Positions 44,458-52,323 of a stretch of 64,000 nt of DNA are shown here, one piece after another. The stretch spans positions 124,001 through 188,000 of the forward strand of contig NZ_JAGSGD010000001.1 of NCBI RefSeq assembly GCF_016772415.1, written 5' to 3'. The translations under genes were made by a program, and so were the position numbers. This DNA comes from Phenylobacterium glaciei. Lineage in GTDB: Bacteria; Pseudomonadota; Alphaproteobacteria; Caulobacterales; Caulobacteraceae. Every line of letters starts with the position of its first letter. Positions within the stretch are counted from its first letter, which is position 1. The notes below the pieces were generated by a model, which saw nothing but the letters and a program-made list of their open reading frames with translations, was not told the origin of the DNA and ran no database searches.

Positions 44458-44981
44458 AACGCCCGATCCGGCCCGAGGAGCAAAGGCTCTGGTCCATGGT
44501 GGCGGCCACGGTCCACCCCATGCCGGGCCGTGCGGTCTCCAAGGCTGAACGCGACGCGCTCGCCGCCCAGATCGACCACAATGCGCCGGCCGCCCGCATT
44601 CCCATTCCGGAGAAGGCGCCCCCCAAGCGCCCGCCGCATCCCTGGCTGGGGCCAGACGAGATCGAGCCGGGCCGCAAGCACCGCATCGCCAAGGCCCGCG
44701 AGGAGATCGGCGGCCGCATCGACCTGCACGGCATGGACCAGATGCAGGCCAAGTCGGCGCTGGAGGGTTTTGTCGTCGGCGCCTGGAACCGGGGTGACCG
44801 GGCGGTGCTGGTGATCACCGGCAAGGGCGCGCGGGGCGGCGGAGTGCTGCGCAAGATGACCCCGGAATGGCTCTCGGCGCCCGTTCTGCGCGAGGTGGTG
44901 GCCGGTATCTCCGAAGCCCACCGCAACCACGGCGGCGAGGGCGCGCTCTATGTGGCGCTGAAGCGGAAGACGCGGACCTAG
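44454..44981 (+). CDS. Smr-domain protein
   Basis: A 175-residue protein with a charged N-terminal tail (RPIRPEEQRLWSMVAATVHPM) and a C-terminal Smr domain (about 90-170). The Smr domain shows IGGRIDLHGMDQMQAKSALEGF, VLVITGKGARGGGVLRKMTPEWL (LDxH and GxGxG-like motifs) and GGEGALYVALKR. Smr domains are nicking endonucleases or RNA cleavers related to the MutS2 C-terminus; E. coli SmrB acts on stalled ribosomes. The particular substrate here is unknown. The GTG start overlaps the mltA stop, so the two are translationally coupled. Confidence 0.93.
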   Translation: MKRPIRPEEQRLWSMVAATVHPMPGRAVSKAERDALAAQIDHNAPAARIPIPEKAPPKRPPHPWLGPDEIEPGRKHRIAKAREEIGGRIDLHGMDQMQAKSALEGFVVGAWNRGDRAVLVITGKGARGGGVLRKMTPEWLSAPVLREVVAGISEAHRNHGGEGALYVALKRKTRT

Positions 44982-44983
44982 CC

Positions 44984-45091
44984 CCGCTCACCCCGGCGAA
45001 GGCCGGGGCCGAGGTCGTAAGTCACGATCTCGGATTGGAAACCTGAAAACCGTGAGTGTATCTGGGTCCCGGCCTTCGCCGGGATGAGCGG
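44984..45091. repeat. REP-like palindromic repeat, family A (copy 2)
   Basis: CCGCTCACCCCGGCGAAGGCCGGGG ... CTGGGTCCCGGCCTTCGCCGGGATGAGCGG: both ends hold a CCGGCGAAGGCCGG palindrome and are inverted. It fills the gap between the convergent Smr and symporter genes. Confidence 0.88.
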
Positions 45092-45099
45092 GTTTTTGG

Positions 45100-46377
45100 C
45101 TAGCGTGCCTGCGCCTGTGCCTGTGCCTGCGCCAGATCCTCGGCGTCCTCCTCCAGGCTCCATTCCGCGGCGATGGTGGTGACCGCCACGTCGGCGGTGA
45201 CATTGCCGATGGTCCGCGAGATGTCGGGCAGGGTCTCCACCGCCAGCAGCAGGGGTAAGAGCTCCATGGGGACGCCCATGGCCATGGAGATCGGGCCCAG
45301 TGTGGTGAAGAAGGTCACGGCGCTGGCGATGCCGACCGCGGCCAGGCTGACCGTGGCGGCCACCAGGACGCCCACCATTAGCACCAGCGGCGTCAGGTGA
45401 ACGCCGTAGATGTGGGCGACATAGATCACCACGGCCATGTTGCCGGCCGGGCTGGTCATGCGGAACAGGGCCACGGCCATGGGCAGGACCATGCCGCGCA
45501 CTTTCTCCGGGACGCCGAGCTTCTGGGCGGTGTCGAGCATGGCGGGCATGGAGGCCAGGGACGACTGGGTCGAAATGGCCACCGCCTCCACCGGGATCAT
45601 GGCGCGGACGAAGGCCATGAGCGGGACCTTGCCGAACACCACCGCCAGGATCGTGGCGATCACCGCCATGCTCAGGCACATGATCGAGACGATGATGACG
45701 TAGTGGCCCAGGATGCCGACGGCCCCCAGGCCCGTCCGCGCGCCGGTGACCAGGGCGAGCGCGAACACGCCGAACGGTGCGGCCCACAGCACCCAGTGGA
45801 CCAGGGTCATCATGGCGTCCTTCACCGCGTCGAAGAACCCGAAGAGGGAGGCGCGCTTTTCGGCGCTGATCCGGGTGGCGGCCAGGCCGAACACCAGGGC
45901 GAAGACCACCAGGGGGGCCATGGCCCCGTCGGCGGCGACCTTCACCGGATTGGTGGGGATGAAGCTCTTGATCATCTCCTCGATGGCAGGCGTCGGCGGG
46001 ATTTCGCCTTGGGCGGCGTGGGCCGAGGCGCGCAGGGCCTGGGCGGCCTCGGCCGGGGCGGGCCAGACGGCCAGCAGGGCCGGGGTGGCGACGGCGGCAA
46101 AGGCGGCCGACAGCACCAGCAAGACGGCGAACAGGCCCAGCGTCTTGGCCGCGTCGCCCCCGGCCCGGGCGGTGTCGGCGGCCTGGGCCACCCCGGTCAC
46201 CAGCAGGGCGAAGACCAGGGGGATGATGGTCATCCGCAGGGCGTCCAGCCAGACTCCGCCGGCCGGCTCGGCCACCGCGATGATCTGCGGTGCGTAGGCC
46301 GGGAGGAGGCTGGCGACGGCGGCGCCGGCGGCGAGGCCGGCCATCAGGCCGATGAGAACGCGGGTCGTCAGGGTCAT
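45100..46377 (-). CDS. Dicarboxylate/amino-acid:cation symporter (DAACS family)
   Basis: A 425-residue inner-membrane carrier with eight or so hydrophobic segments and two re-entrant loops. Family signs are WLDALRMTIIPLVFALLVTG, the serine-rich hairpin AISTQSSLASMPAMLDTAQ and the substrate-binding PAGNMAVVIYVAHIYGV. It imports glutamate, aspartate or C4-dicarboxylates with Na+ or H+; which one cannot be read here. ATG 46377 is used. The last residues are (AQ)4-AR, coded by a short hexanucleotide slippage tract (45103-45128), an oddity at the extreme C-terminus. It is downstream of, and on the same strand as, the PQQ dehydrogenase, 66 bp away. Confidence 0.93.
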   Translation of the reverse strand: MTLTTRVLIGLMAGLAAGAAVASLLPAYAPQIIAVAEPAGGVWLDALRMTIIPLVFALLVTGVAQAADTARAGGDAAKTLGLFAVLLVLSAAFAAVATPALLAVWPAPAEAAQALRASAHAAQGEIPPTPAIEEMIKSFIPTNPVKVAADGAMAPLVVFALVFGLAATRISAEKRASLFGFFDAVKDAMMTLVHWVLWAAPFGVFALALVTGARTGLGAVGILGHYVIIVSIMCLSMAVIATILAVVFGKVPLMAFVRAMIPVEAVAISTQSSLASMPAMLDTAQKLGVPEKVRGMVLPMAVALFRMTSPAGNMAVVIYVAHIYGVHLTPLVLMVGVLVAATVSLAAVGIASAVTFFTTLGPISMAMGVPMELLPLLLAVETLPDISRTIGNVTADVAVTTIAAEWSLEEDAEDLAQAQAQAQAR

Positions 46378-46443
46378 GAGGTCAGATTCACCGGGCTTTC
46401 GCCGCCACGCCAGCGAAAACACGCGCCAGGCCGTCGCGGGTCC

Positions 46444-48360
46444 CTAGTTGGGCAGGGCGAAGGCCACCACCTGGTCGCCGCGCTTGGTGTCGGACTTGGA
46501 GTGGCCGCCGGCGGCGATCACCACATATTGCCGGCCCTTCCAGACATAGGTCATGGGGGTGGCCTGCCCACCGGCCGGCAGGCGGCCCTTCCAGAGTTCC
46601 TGGCCGGTGCGGGCGTCAAAGGCGCGCAGATAGTTGTCCATGGCCGCGCCGATGAAGACGATCCCGCCGCCGGTGACGATGGGACCACCAAAGTTGGGGG
46701 TGCCGGTCCCCTTCATGAACAGCTGCGAGCCGGGCGCCAGGTCCCGCGTGGTCCCCAGCGGCACACGCCACAGCACCCTGCCGTCGTGCATGTCGATGGC
46801 CGAGAGCTCGCCCCAGGGCGGTGGATTGCAGGGCAGGCCGAGCGGCGAGCGCAGCAGCTCGCGCTTCATGCCGTAGCGGGCGCCTTCGTTGGGGCCGATC
46901 TCCACGTCCGGCTGGGCGGCGCTGGCGGCTTTCACATCCCCGGCCGGGATCAGGGTCACCTTGTGCAGGGCGCTGGAGGTGTTGGCGTAGACGATCTGCC
47001 GGCCCGGATCGAAGGCGATGCCGCCCCAGTTCGAGCCGCCGCCGGTGAAGGGATAGATGATCGTCCCCTGGGTGGTGGGCGGCGTGTAGAGCCCCTCGTT
47101 GCGAGCGCCCTCCAGCAGCTTGCGGCAGGCGGCGCGATCCCAAGGGGTCAGGCCGAAGGCGTCTTCGGGACGGATTTTGTTGGGCGCCAGGGACTTTGGC
47201 GCGAGCGGGAAGGGCTGGGTCGGCGACAGGCTCTCGCCAATGGCGCCGCCCTGGGGTGTGGGCCGCTCCACCACCGGGATCACGGGCGCGCCGGTGTCGC
47301 GGTTGAGGGTGAAGAGCAGGCCCTGCTTGGTGGTCTGGATCACGGCCGGCGAGGTGACGCCCTGATAGGTGACGCTCGCCAGGGTCGGCTGGGCCGGCAG
47401 GTCATAGTCCCAGACGTCGTGGTGGGTGGTCTGGAAGCCCCAGGCCAGTTCGCCGGTGGCGGCCTTCAGCGCCACAACCGAATTGGCGTGGCCCCCGTCG
47501 CCTGGCCGCGCGGCGCCGTAGAAATCCGGGCTGGCGCTGGAGGTGGGCAGGAAAACGAGGCCCCGCGCCTCATCCACCGACATCGGCGCCCAGACATTGG
47601 CGGCGCCCGCGCGGACAGCCGGCCGCACGCTGTCCAGGGGATCGAACGTCCACTTGAGCACACCCGTCACCGCGTCGAAGGCGTGGACTGCGCCGGAGGT
47701 CTCGTCGACCTTCTGGTTGTCGTCGATAGAGGAGCCGACGATCACCAGGCCTCGCGTCACCACCGGCGGCGAGGTGATCTGGGCGCCGCCCGGGCGTGTC
47801 AGGCGCACCCCGGGGATGGCCGCGACCCAGCCCTCCATGCCGAAGCCGGCGCAGGCCCGGCCGGTGGCCGCGTCCAGGGCGAACAGCCGCCGGTCGTTGG
47901 TGTTCATGAAGATCCGCTCGGCGCAGGGCGCGTTCGCCGGCGCGGTGGGGTTCTTCCAATAGGCCAGGCCCCGGCAGTTGTAGTCGTTGGGGTAACCGAT
48001 GTCGGTTTTCAGCTTCGGATCGAAGCGCCACAGGGACTTGCCGGTCGCCGGATCGATGGAGCTGGCCTCGTTGAAGGGCGAGCAGAGGTAGAGGCGTCCC
48101 GCCGCCAGGATGGGCGTCACCTCGAAGGCGGCGCGCCGCATGGCGCCGCCCTTGGTGGTCATGTCGCCGGTGGAGAAGGTCCAGACGGGCTTCAGCCGCT
48201 TGACGTTCTGCGGCGTGATCTGGGCGGCGGTTGAGTAGCGCTGGCCGCCGGCGTCGCCGCCGTAGTGGGACCAGCCGGCGTCGGGGGCGGGCGCGACGCG
48301 GGGCGCGGAGCAGGCGGCGAGGCTGGCGGCGGCGATCAGGGGCAGGGCGTGTCGGGTCAT
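46444..48360 (-). CDS. PQQ-dependent quinoprotein dehydrogenase, lipoprotein form
   Basis: A 638-residue beta-propeller dehydrogenase using pyrroloquinoline quinone. It starts with a lipoprotein signal (MTRHALPLIAAASLAAC, lipobox LAAC), so it is probably anchored in the periplasm by lipid rather than by the five-helix domain of Gcd. Propeller features: WSHYGGDAGGQRYSTAAQITPQNV, QTTHHDVWDYDLPAQPTLASV (family signature), TTKQGLLFTLNRDTGAPVIPV, STLHK-type loops and repeated W-type motifs. C-terminal GGGIVFIGAAMDNYLRAFDA and WKGRQYVVIAAGGHSK match membrane glucose/quinate dehydrogenases. The substrate is unknown. No PQQ-synthesis genes are in the window. Confidence 0.92.
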   Translation of the reverse strand: MTRHALPLIAAASLAACSAPRVAPAPDAGWSHYGGDAGGQRYSTAAQITPQNVKRLKPVWTFSTGDMTTKGGAMRRAAFEVTPILAAGRLYLCSPFNEASSIDPATGKSLWRFDPKLKTDIGYPNDYNCRGLAYWKNPTAPANAPCAERIFMNTNDRRLFALDAATGRACAGFGMEGWVAAIPGVRLTRPGGAQITSPPVVTRGLVIVGSSIDDNQKVDETSGAVHAFDAVTGVLKWTFDPLDSVRPAVRAGAANVWAPMSVDEARGLVFLPTSSASPDFYGAARPGDGGHANSVVALKAATGELAWGFQTTHHDVWDYDLPAQPTLASVTYQGVTSPAVIQTTKQGLLFTLNRDTGAPVIPVVERPTPQGGAIGESLSPTQPFPLAPKSLAPNKIRPEDAFGLTPWDRAACRKLLEGARNEGLYTPPTTQGTIIYPFTGGGSNWGGIAFDPGRQIVYANTSSALHKVTLIPAGDVKAASAAQPDVEIGPNEGARYGMKRELLRSPLGLPCNPPPWGELSAIDMHDGRVLWRVPLGTTRDLAPGSQLFMKGTGTPNFGGPIVTGGGIVFIGAAMDNYLRAFDARTGQELWKGRLPAGGQATPMTYVWKGRQYVVIAAGGHSKSDTKRGDQVVAFALPN

Positions 48361-48434
48361 CGGCTCAGGTGAGCGTCAGACCTGGTGGCGGAAAAGCGCT
48401 TTGGGACGAGCGGCGGGTCCGCGGGGACGAGCGG

Positions 48435-48848
48435 CTAGCGCCAGGCCTGGCCGGCGGTATAGGCGGCGGGCTGGCGGGTCAGAGCGCGGACGGACTGATC
48501 ATCGACCTTGCAGGTCGCGACCGGCAGGCCACCCTCGGCGCCGACGATCTTGCAGGTGATGTTCTGGGCGAAGGCCACGGCCATCAGCGAGCCGCGATTG
48601 GCCGGGTAGGCTGAGGTCTTCTGCAGCGGTTCGGGGGCGAGACGGACCTCGACCCACTGGTCGGGGGTGGCGCCCAGAGCGACGCAGAGGCGTTCGGAGT
48701 CGAGGACCTGCAGGACCGGGCCGTGGATTTCGACGCCGACCGACGGGGCCGAACCCTGGCAAACGCTCTGGGCGTGGGCGGCGCCCGCGAAGCTCATCAG
48801 GGCCAGGGCCCCGACCATTCCGCAGATTTTCTGAACTGTAGACGCCAC
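48435..48848 (-). CDS. Secreted hypothetical protein, SNase-like fold suspected
   Basis: About 137 residues with a signal peptide (CGMVGALALMSFAGAAHAQ, cleavage after AHAQ). The mature domain PVLQVLDSERLCVALGATPD followed by QWVEVRLAPEP, and later ANRGSLMAVAFAQNITCKIVG, recalls the beginning and a later strand of a staphylococcal-nuclease fold, but the catalytic Arg/Glu set is not evident. Cysteines at two places could form a disulphide. I chose GTG 48848, with a GGGCGGGG stretch upstream; the ORF extends in frame to 48884. It is on the same strand as the PQQ dehydrogenase and upstream of it (74-bp gap). Function unknown. Confidence 0.65.
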   Translation of the reverse strand: MASTVQKICGMVGALALMSFAGAAHAQSVCQGSAPSVGVEIHGPVLQVLDSERLCVALGATPDQWVEVRLAPEPLQKTSAYPANRGSLMAVAFAQNITCKIVGAEGGLPVATCKVDDQSVRALTRQPAAYTAGQAWR

Positions 48849-48964
48849 GACGGCCCCGCCCGATTTAAGATTCTGATAAAACAATCCACAGGGACGGCGT
48901 TTGTTCCGGGGTGGACCTGAAGTCGCTCCAGGCCGTTACTAGGGGTCACGTCAGAGGGTCCGTC

Positions 48965-49273
48965 ATGAGCAAGCCCATCACCATCACCATCCCCCACGAC
49001 CTGGGCGCCGCCGTCGCGCGCCAGCGGATCGAAGAGGGGTTCGGCAAGATCAGCCAGCAGTTCGGAGAGGCCGCCGCCAAGGCGCTCACCAAGACCTGGA
49101 CCGGCGACCGCATGGACTTCGCCGTCGCCGCCATGGGTCAGCAGATCACCGGCCACCTGGACGTGCAGGAGGCCGCGGTGCTGATGACCATCAACCTGCC
49201 CAACGTGCTCGCCCTGCTGGCCGGCAAGATCAAGGGTCGGGTCCAGAAGGAAGGCCAGCTGCTGCTGAAGTAG
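48965..49273 (+). CDS. Polyhydroxyalkanoic acid system family protein
   Basis: A 102-residue protein of the PHA_gran_rgn type (TIGR02610-like), found near PHA genes in many proteobacteria. It starts MSKPITITIPHDLGAAVARQ, continues with RIEEGFGKISQQFGEAAAKA and WTGDRMDFAVAAMGQQITGHL, and ends GKIKGRVQKEGQLLLK. Structurally it resembles a small SRPBCC-related domain that may bind hydrophobic or granule surfaces. No PHA synthase or phasin genes are in this window. ATG 48965 is used; an in-frame ATG at 48911 has no better site. Confidence 0.8.
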   Translation: MSKPITITIPHDLGAAVARQRIEEGFGKISQQFGEAAAKALTKTWTGDRMDFAVAAMGQQITGHLDVQEAAVLMTINLPNVLALLAGKIKGRVQKEGQLLLK

Positions 49274-49293
49274 AGGTGCGCCTGAGCGTTTTC

Positions 49294-49425
49294 CAGCTCA
49301 TCCCGGCAAAGGCCGGGACCCAGATTCATCCGGAGCGGAAAGGGGTGATCCAGGACCCGGGTTGCGGACCCTTCTGAGATGGAAGTGGGTTTCACCTGGG
49401 TCCCGGCCTTCGCCGGGATGAGCGG
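49294..49425. repeat. REP-like palindromic repeat, family A (copy 3)
   Basis: AGCTCATCCCGGCAAAGGCCGGGACCCAGATTCATCCGGAGCGG ... TTTCACCTGGGTCCCGGCCTTCGCCGGGATGAGCGG. It shares the internal CAGATTCATCCGGAGCGG with the copy at 55775, indicating a common composite unit. It separates two convergent genes. Confidence 0.9.
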
Positions 49426-49428
49426 CTG

Positions 49429-50355
49429 TCAGGCTAAGGCCGGTACGGCAAGGCTGCGCCGCCGATACAGCCACTCGACGCAGGCCAGGATCACCGCCGC
49501 CAGCACCAGTTCGAAGCCCAGGTCGCTGAGCTTGAGGGTCGTTTCCGGCGCGCCGGGCAGCAGCACCTCGCCGAACATGGCCACGCCGAGATTCTGGGTG
49601 GCGTGGGCCCCGATGCCGAATTCCAGCCCGCCCAGCCGCAGGGTCGCCCAGGCGAAGACCATGCCCAGGAGGGCCCGCGCCGCCAGGGCGCCGGGATCGA
49701 ACTCCAGGTGGAAGAGGGCGAAGACCACGCCGTTGATCAGCAGCACGAGCCAGACCCGGCGGGTGAAGGCGCCCACCTGCTGCAGCAGGTAGCCGCGGAA
49801 CACCACCTCCTCGGCCCAGCCGGCGATCAGGAACCCGAGGGCCGAGGCCGCTGCATAGGCCAGGCGTTGGGTCAGGGGTTCACCGGCGTCGAGGATCGGC
49901 GCCTCGCCGGGCCCCTGCGGCAGGAAGACCGAGAGCAGGTTCAGCACCATGATGGCCACGACTCCCGCCACCGCCCCCCAGGCGAGCAGGGTCCAGCGGA
50001 AGCGGGTCGCCACAGTGATCCAGCTGCGCAGGGGCCGCTTGAAGATCAGCCGCGCGGCCAGCAGCAGCCCCGCCGCCGCCGCCGCCAGGCCGATCCCCAC
50101 CTCGAAGATATAGACCGAGGACTTCAGCAGGCGCGGCATGTCCGACAGGTCGCCGCCGATGACATTGAGCGGCAGGCCCGCGAACTGCCCGCTGGCGAAC
50201 AGGGCCAGCACCACCAGGAAGCTCATGATGATGGTGGCGAGCGGACCCACCACGGCCATCAGCGCCACCCAGCGCCAATTGCGGTCGCGCGCGGTCGTCT
50301 CTGCCAGGAAGGGCGGCGGCGCGCGGCCGGCGAGCAGATCAAGCGCGGTGGTCAT
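49429..50355 (-). CDS. CPBP-family intramembrane metalloprotease
   Basis: A 308-residue multi-span membrane protein of the CAAX-processing/ABI type. The signature is GFLIAGWAEEVVFRGYLLQQVG (motif 1, EExxxR), followed by VVFALFHLEFDPGAL (motif 2 with His) and GIGAHATQNLGVAM (motif 3, His-Asn). These residues coordinate the metal and form the active site of Rce1-like proteases. About eight hydrophobic spans are seen. Physiological substrates of bacterial members are mostly unknown; bacteriocin immunity or membrane-protein processing are possibilities. It is divergent from the hypothetical gene at 50403. Confidence 0.92.
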   Translation of the reverse strand: MTTALDLLAGRAPPPFLAETTARDRNWRWVALMAVVGPLATIIMSFLVVLALFASGQFAGLPLNVIGGDLSDMPRLLKSSVYIFEVGIGLAAAAAGLLLAARLIFKRPLRSWITVATRFRWTLLAWGAVAGVVAIMVLNLLSVFLPQGPGEAPILDAGEPLTQRLAYAAASALGFLIAGWAEEVVFRGYLLQQVGAFTRRVWLVLLINGVVFALFHLEFDPGALAARALLGMVFAWATLRLGGLEFGIGAHATQNLGVAMFGEVLLPGAPETTLKLSDLGFELVLAAVILACVEWLYRRRSLAVPALA

Positions 50356-50402
50356 GGGGGCGCAGGTTAGCGCGCGCCGCAGAGCTCGACTATGGTGGCC
50401 CC

Positions 50403-51032
50403 ATGCGCGCCGTCTCTTTCGCCGTCACCGTCACTCTTTTGTCCGTCGCCGGCGCCGCCCAGGCCGCCGATCGCGGCGTCATGCAGGACAAGGACACCTT
50501 CCGCGACGCCGCCATGGCCCCGCTGGAGGACCTGAACCTCAAGCAAAAGGGCATCCCCGATGTCCTGCTGCGCGCCCGCGCCGACCCCTATGACATGGAG
50601 GGGCTCGGCCGCTGCGAACCCATCGCCGCCGAGATCGGCAAGCTGGATGGCGCGCTCGGTCCCGATCTCGACGAGGCGCCGGCGCCCGACACCCGCACCC
50701 GGGCCCAGAAGGTCGGCGGGGCGCTCAAGGACGCCGGTATTTCGGAAGTCCGCAGTGAGAGCGGCCACCTGCTGCCGTTCCGCGGCTGGATCCGCAAGCT
50801 CACCGGCGCCGCGCGCCATGACAAGAAGGTCCAGGCCGCCATCCGCGCCGGCGAAATCCGCCGGGGCTACCTCAAGGGCGTCGGCATGCGCATGAACTGC
50901 GCCCCGCCCGCCGCCCCCAGCTGGTTCGTGCCGACCCCGCCGAGGAACGCGGTGGAAAGGGCCGTTGGCCAGTCCTTCGACGGCCTCTGGGCGCGGATCG
51001 TCGCCTGGTTCTGGAGCTGGTGGCCCTTCTAG
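50403..51032 (+). CDS. Conserved hypothetical secreted protein
   Basis: A 209-residue protein with a signal peptide (MRAVSFAVTVTLLSVAGAAQA, cleavage AQA-AD). The mature part has DTFRDAAMAPLEDLNLKQKG, GRCEPIAAEIGKLDGALGPD, and a basic central segment RGWIRKLTGAARHDKKVQAAI followed by RRGYLKGVGMRMNC. The last 20 residues are aromatic and hydrophobic (GLWARIVAWFWSWWPF), like a membrane anchor or peripheral amphipathic helix. I recognise similar proteins in sphingomonads and Caulobacterales but know of no function. Its end overlaps the convergent fabI by four bases. Confidence 0.75.
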   Translation: MRAVSFAVTVTLLSVAGAAQAADRGVMQDKDTFRDAAMAPLEDLNLKQKGIPDVLLRARADPYDMEGLGRCEPIAAEIGKLDGALGPDLDEAPAPDTRTRAQKVGGALKDAGISEVRSESGHLLPFRGWIRKLTGAARHDKKVQAAIRAGEIRRGYLKGVGMRMNCAPPAAPSWFVPTPPRNAVERAVGQSFDGLWARIVAWFWSWWPF

Positions 51033-51850
51033 GACCCTTCCGCGCCGAAGTCGTCGGGCAGGCCGATCATGTGGAAACCGGCGTCGACATGGACCACCTC
51101 GCCGGTGGTGGAGCGGCCGAGGTCCGACAGCAGCCATAGCGCCGCGCCCGCCACCCCCTCCATGGAGGTGTCCTCTTTCAGGGCCGACATGGCCCGGCCC
51201 TGGGACAGTTTCTCCCGGCCCCCGGCGATGCCCGCCAGGGACAGGGTCCGCATGGCGCCCGCCGAGATGGCGTTCACCCGGATCTTGGCTGGCCCGAGGT
51301 CGCGGGCGGCGTAGCGGGTCGCGGCCTCCAGGCCCGCCTTGGCGACGCCCATGGTGTTGTAGTTGGGGATCACCCGCTCCGAGCCGAGATAGGTCATGCA
51401 GATGATCGAGCCGCCGTTGGGCATCAGCCGCGCGGCGCGGTTGGCGCAGTCGACGAAGCTGAACACCGAGATATCCATGGCCTGGAGGAAGCCCGCCCGG
51501 GTGGTGTTCTCCACGAAGGAGCCCTTGATCTCATCCCGGGGCGCGTAGGCGATGGAGTGGACGAAGAAGTCGATGGTCCCGAGGTCGGCCTCGATCGCGG
51601 CGAAGGCTGAGTCCATCTGGGCGTCGTCGGTGGCGTCGACGGCCACCACGGTCTTCACGCCGACGCTCTCGGCCAGGGGCTGAACGCGGCGCTCCATGCC
51701 CGGCAGGTGCAGGAAGGCCAGTTCGGCGCCCTGGGCCGCCAGCTGGGCGGAAATACCCCAGGCGATGGACTGGTGGTTGGCGACGCCGATGACGACGCCC
51801 TTCTTGCCCTTCATCAGGTCGCCCTTGGGCAGCGCGTAGTCGTCGGCCAC
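51029..51850 (-). CDS. fabI: Enoyl-ACP reductase FabI
   Basis: A 273-residue NADH-dependent enoyl-ACP reductase of the short-chain dehydrogenase fold. Cofactor motif KKGVVIGVANHQSIAWGISAQ, the FVHSIAYAPRDEIKG segment, and the active-site pair Tyr and Lys in NYNTMGVAKAGLEAATRYAA (Y-x6-K) are present, as is AISAGAMRTLSLAGI. FabI is the usual target of triclosan. GTG 51850 is the start because AGGAGA precedes it by about six bases; an internal ATG begins at MKGKKG. It is the last gene of fabA-fabB-GNAT-fabI, overlaps the convergent hypothetical by four bases, and coexists with FabV at 9116-10294. Confidence 0.97.
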   Translation of the reverse strand: MADDYALPKGDLMKGKKGVVIGVANHQSIAWGISAQLAAQGAELAFLHLPGMERRVQPLAESVGVKTVVAVDATDDAQMDSAFAAIEADLGTIDFFVHSIAYAPRDEIKGSFVENTTRAGFLQAMDISVFSFVDCANRAARLMPNGGSIICMTYLGSERVIPNYNTMGVAKAGLEAATRYAARDLGPAKIRVNAISAGAMRTLSLAGIAGGREKLSQGRAMSALKEDTSMEGVAGAALWLLSDLGRSTTGEVVHVDAGFHMIGLPDDFGAEGS

Positions 51851-51860
51851 AGCGGTTCTC

Positions 51861-52319
51861 CTAGAGTTTGATGCGGTAGCCCACATGGCTCTGCTCGAAA
51901 CCGAGCCGGTCGTAGAAGCGGTGGGCGTCGGTTCGGGTCTTGTGGGTGAACAGCTCCACCGCCTGGCAGCCGCGGGCTCGGGCGGCGTTCAGGGCCCATT
52001 CGATCAACTGGCCGCCCAGACCCTGGCTGCGCAGGGTGGTGTCGACGCGCACGCCCTCGATCAGGGCCAGGTCCGCCCCCTGGTTGGAGAGACCGGGGAT
52101 GAAGGTCATCTGCAGGCAGCCCACCACGACACCGTCCAACTCGGCGACGGTTAAAACATTACCGTCGCTGGCCTCAATGCGGTCGAAGGCGGCGTAGTAG
52201 CTGTCGGGCAACGGGTCTTCGAACCGTTCGCGGCCCGCGCCCAGGGGGTCACCGGCCAGCAGTTCGACGATCCGCGCCACATCCTCGCGGCGGGCGGGCC
52301 GAAAGGTCGGCGCGCTCAA
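51861..52319 (-). CDS. GNAT-family N-acetyltransferase
   Basis: A 152-residue acetyltransferase. The GNAT acetyl-CoA site is seen in ALIEGVRVDTTLRSQGLGGQLIEWAL (R/Q-x-x-G-x-G/A). VELFTHKTRTDAHRFYDRLGFEQS carries the late motif. The N-terminus FRPARREDVARIVELLAGDP is typical. It lies inside the fab operon, between fabB and fabI, with small gaps (4 bp to fabB), so it is co-transcribed with fatty-acid synthesis genes. Its acceptor, protein or small molecule, cannot be told. Confidence 0.9.
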   Translation of the reverse strand: MSAPTFRPARREDVARIVELLAGDPLGAGRERFEDPLPDSYYAAFDRIEASDGNVLTVAELDGVVVGCLQMTFIPGLSNQGADLALIEGVRVDTTLRSQGLGGQLIEWALNAARARGCQAVELFTHKTRTDAHRFYDRLGFEQSHVGYRIKL

Positions 52320-52323
52320 GCGC

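Noticed and set aside
45397-48234. A 945-codon plus-strand frame opposite the symporter and PQQ dehydrogenase
   Set aside because: Low-complexity shadow spanning two convincing genes on the other strand.
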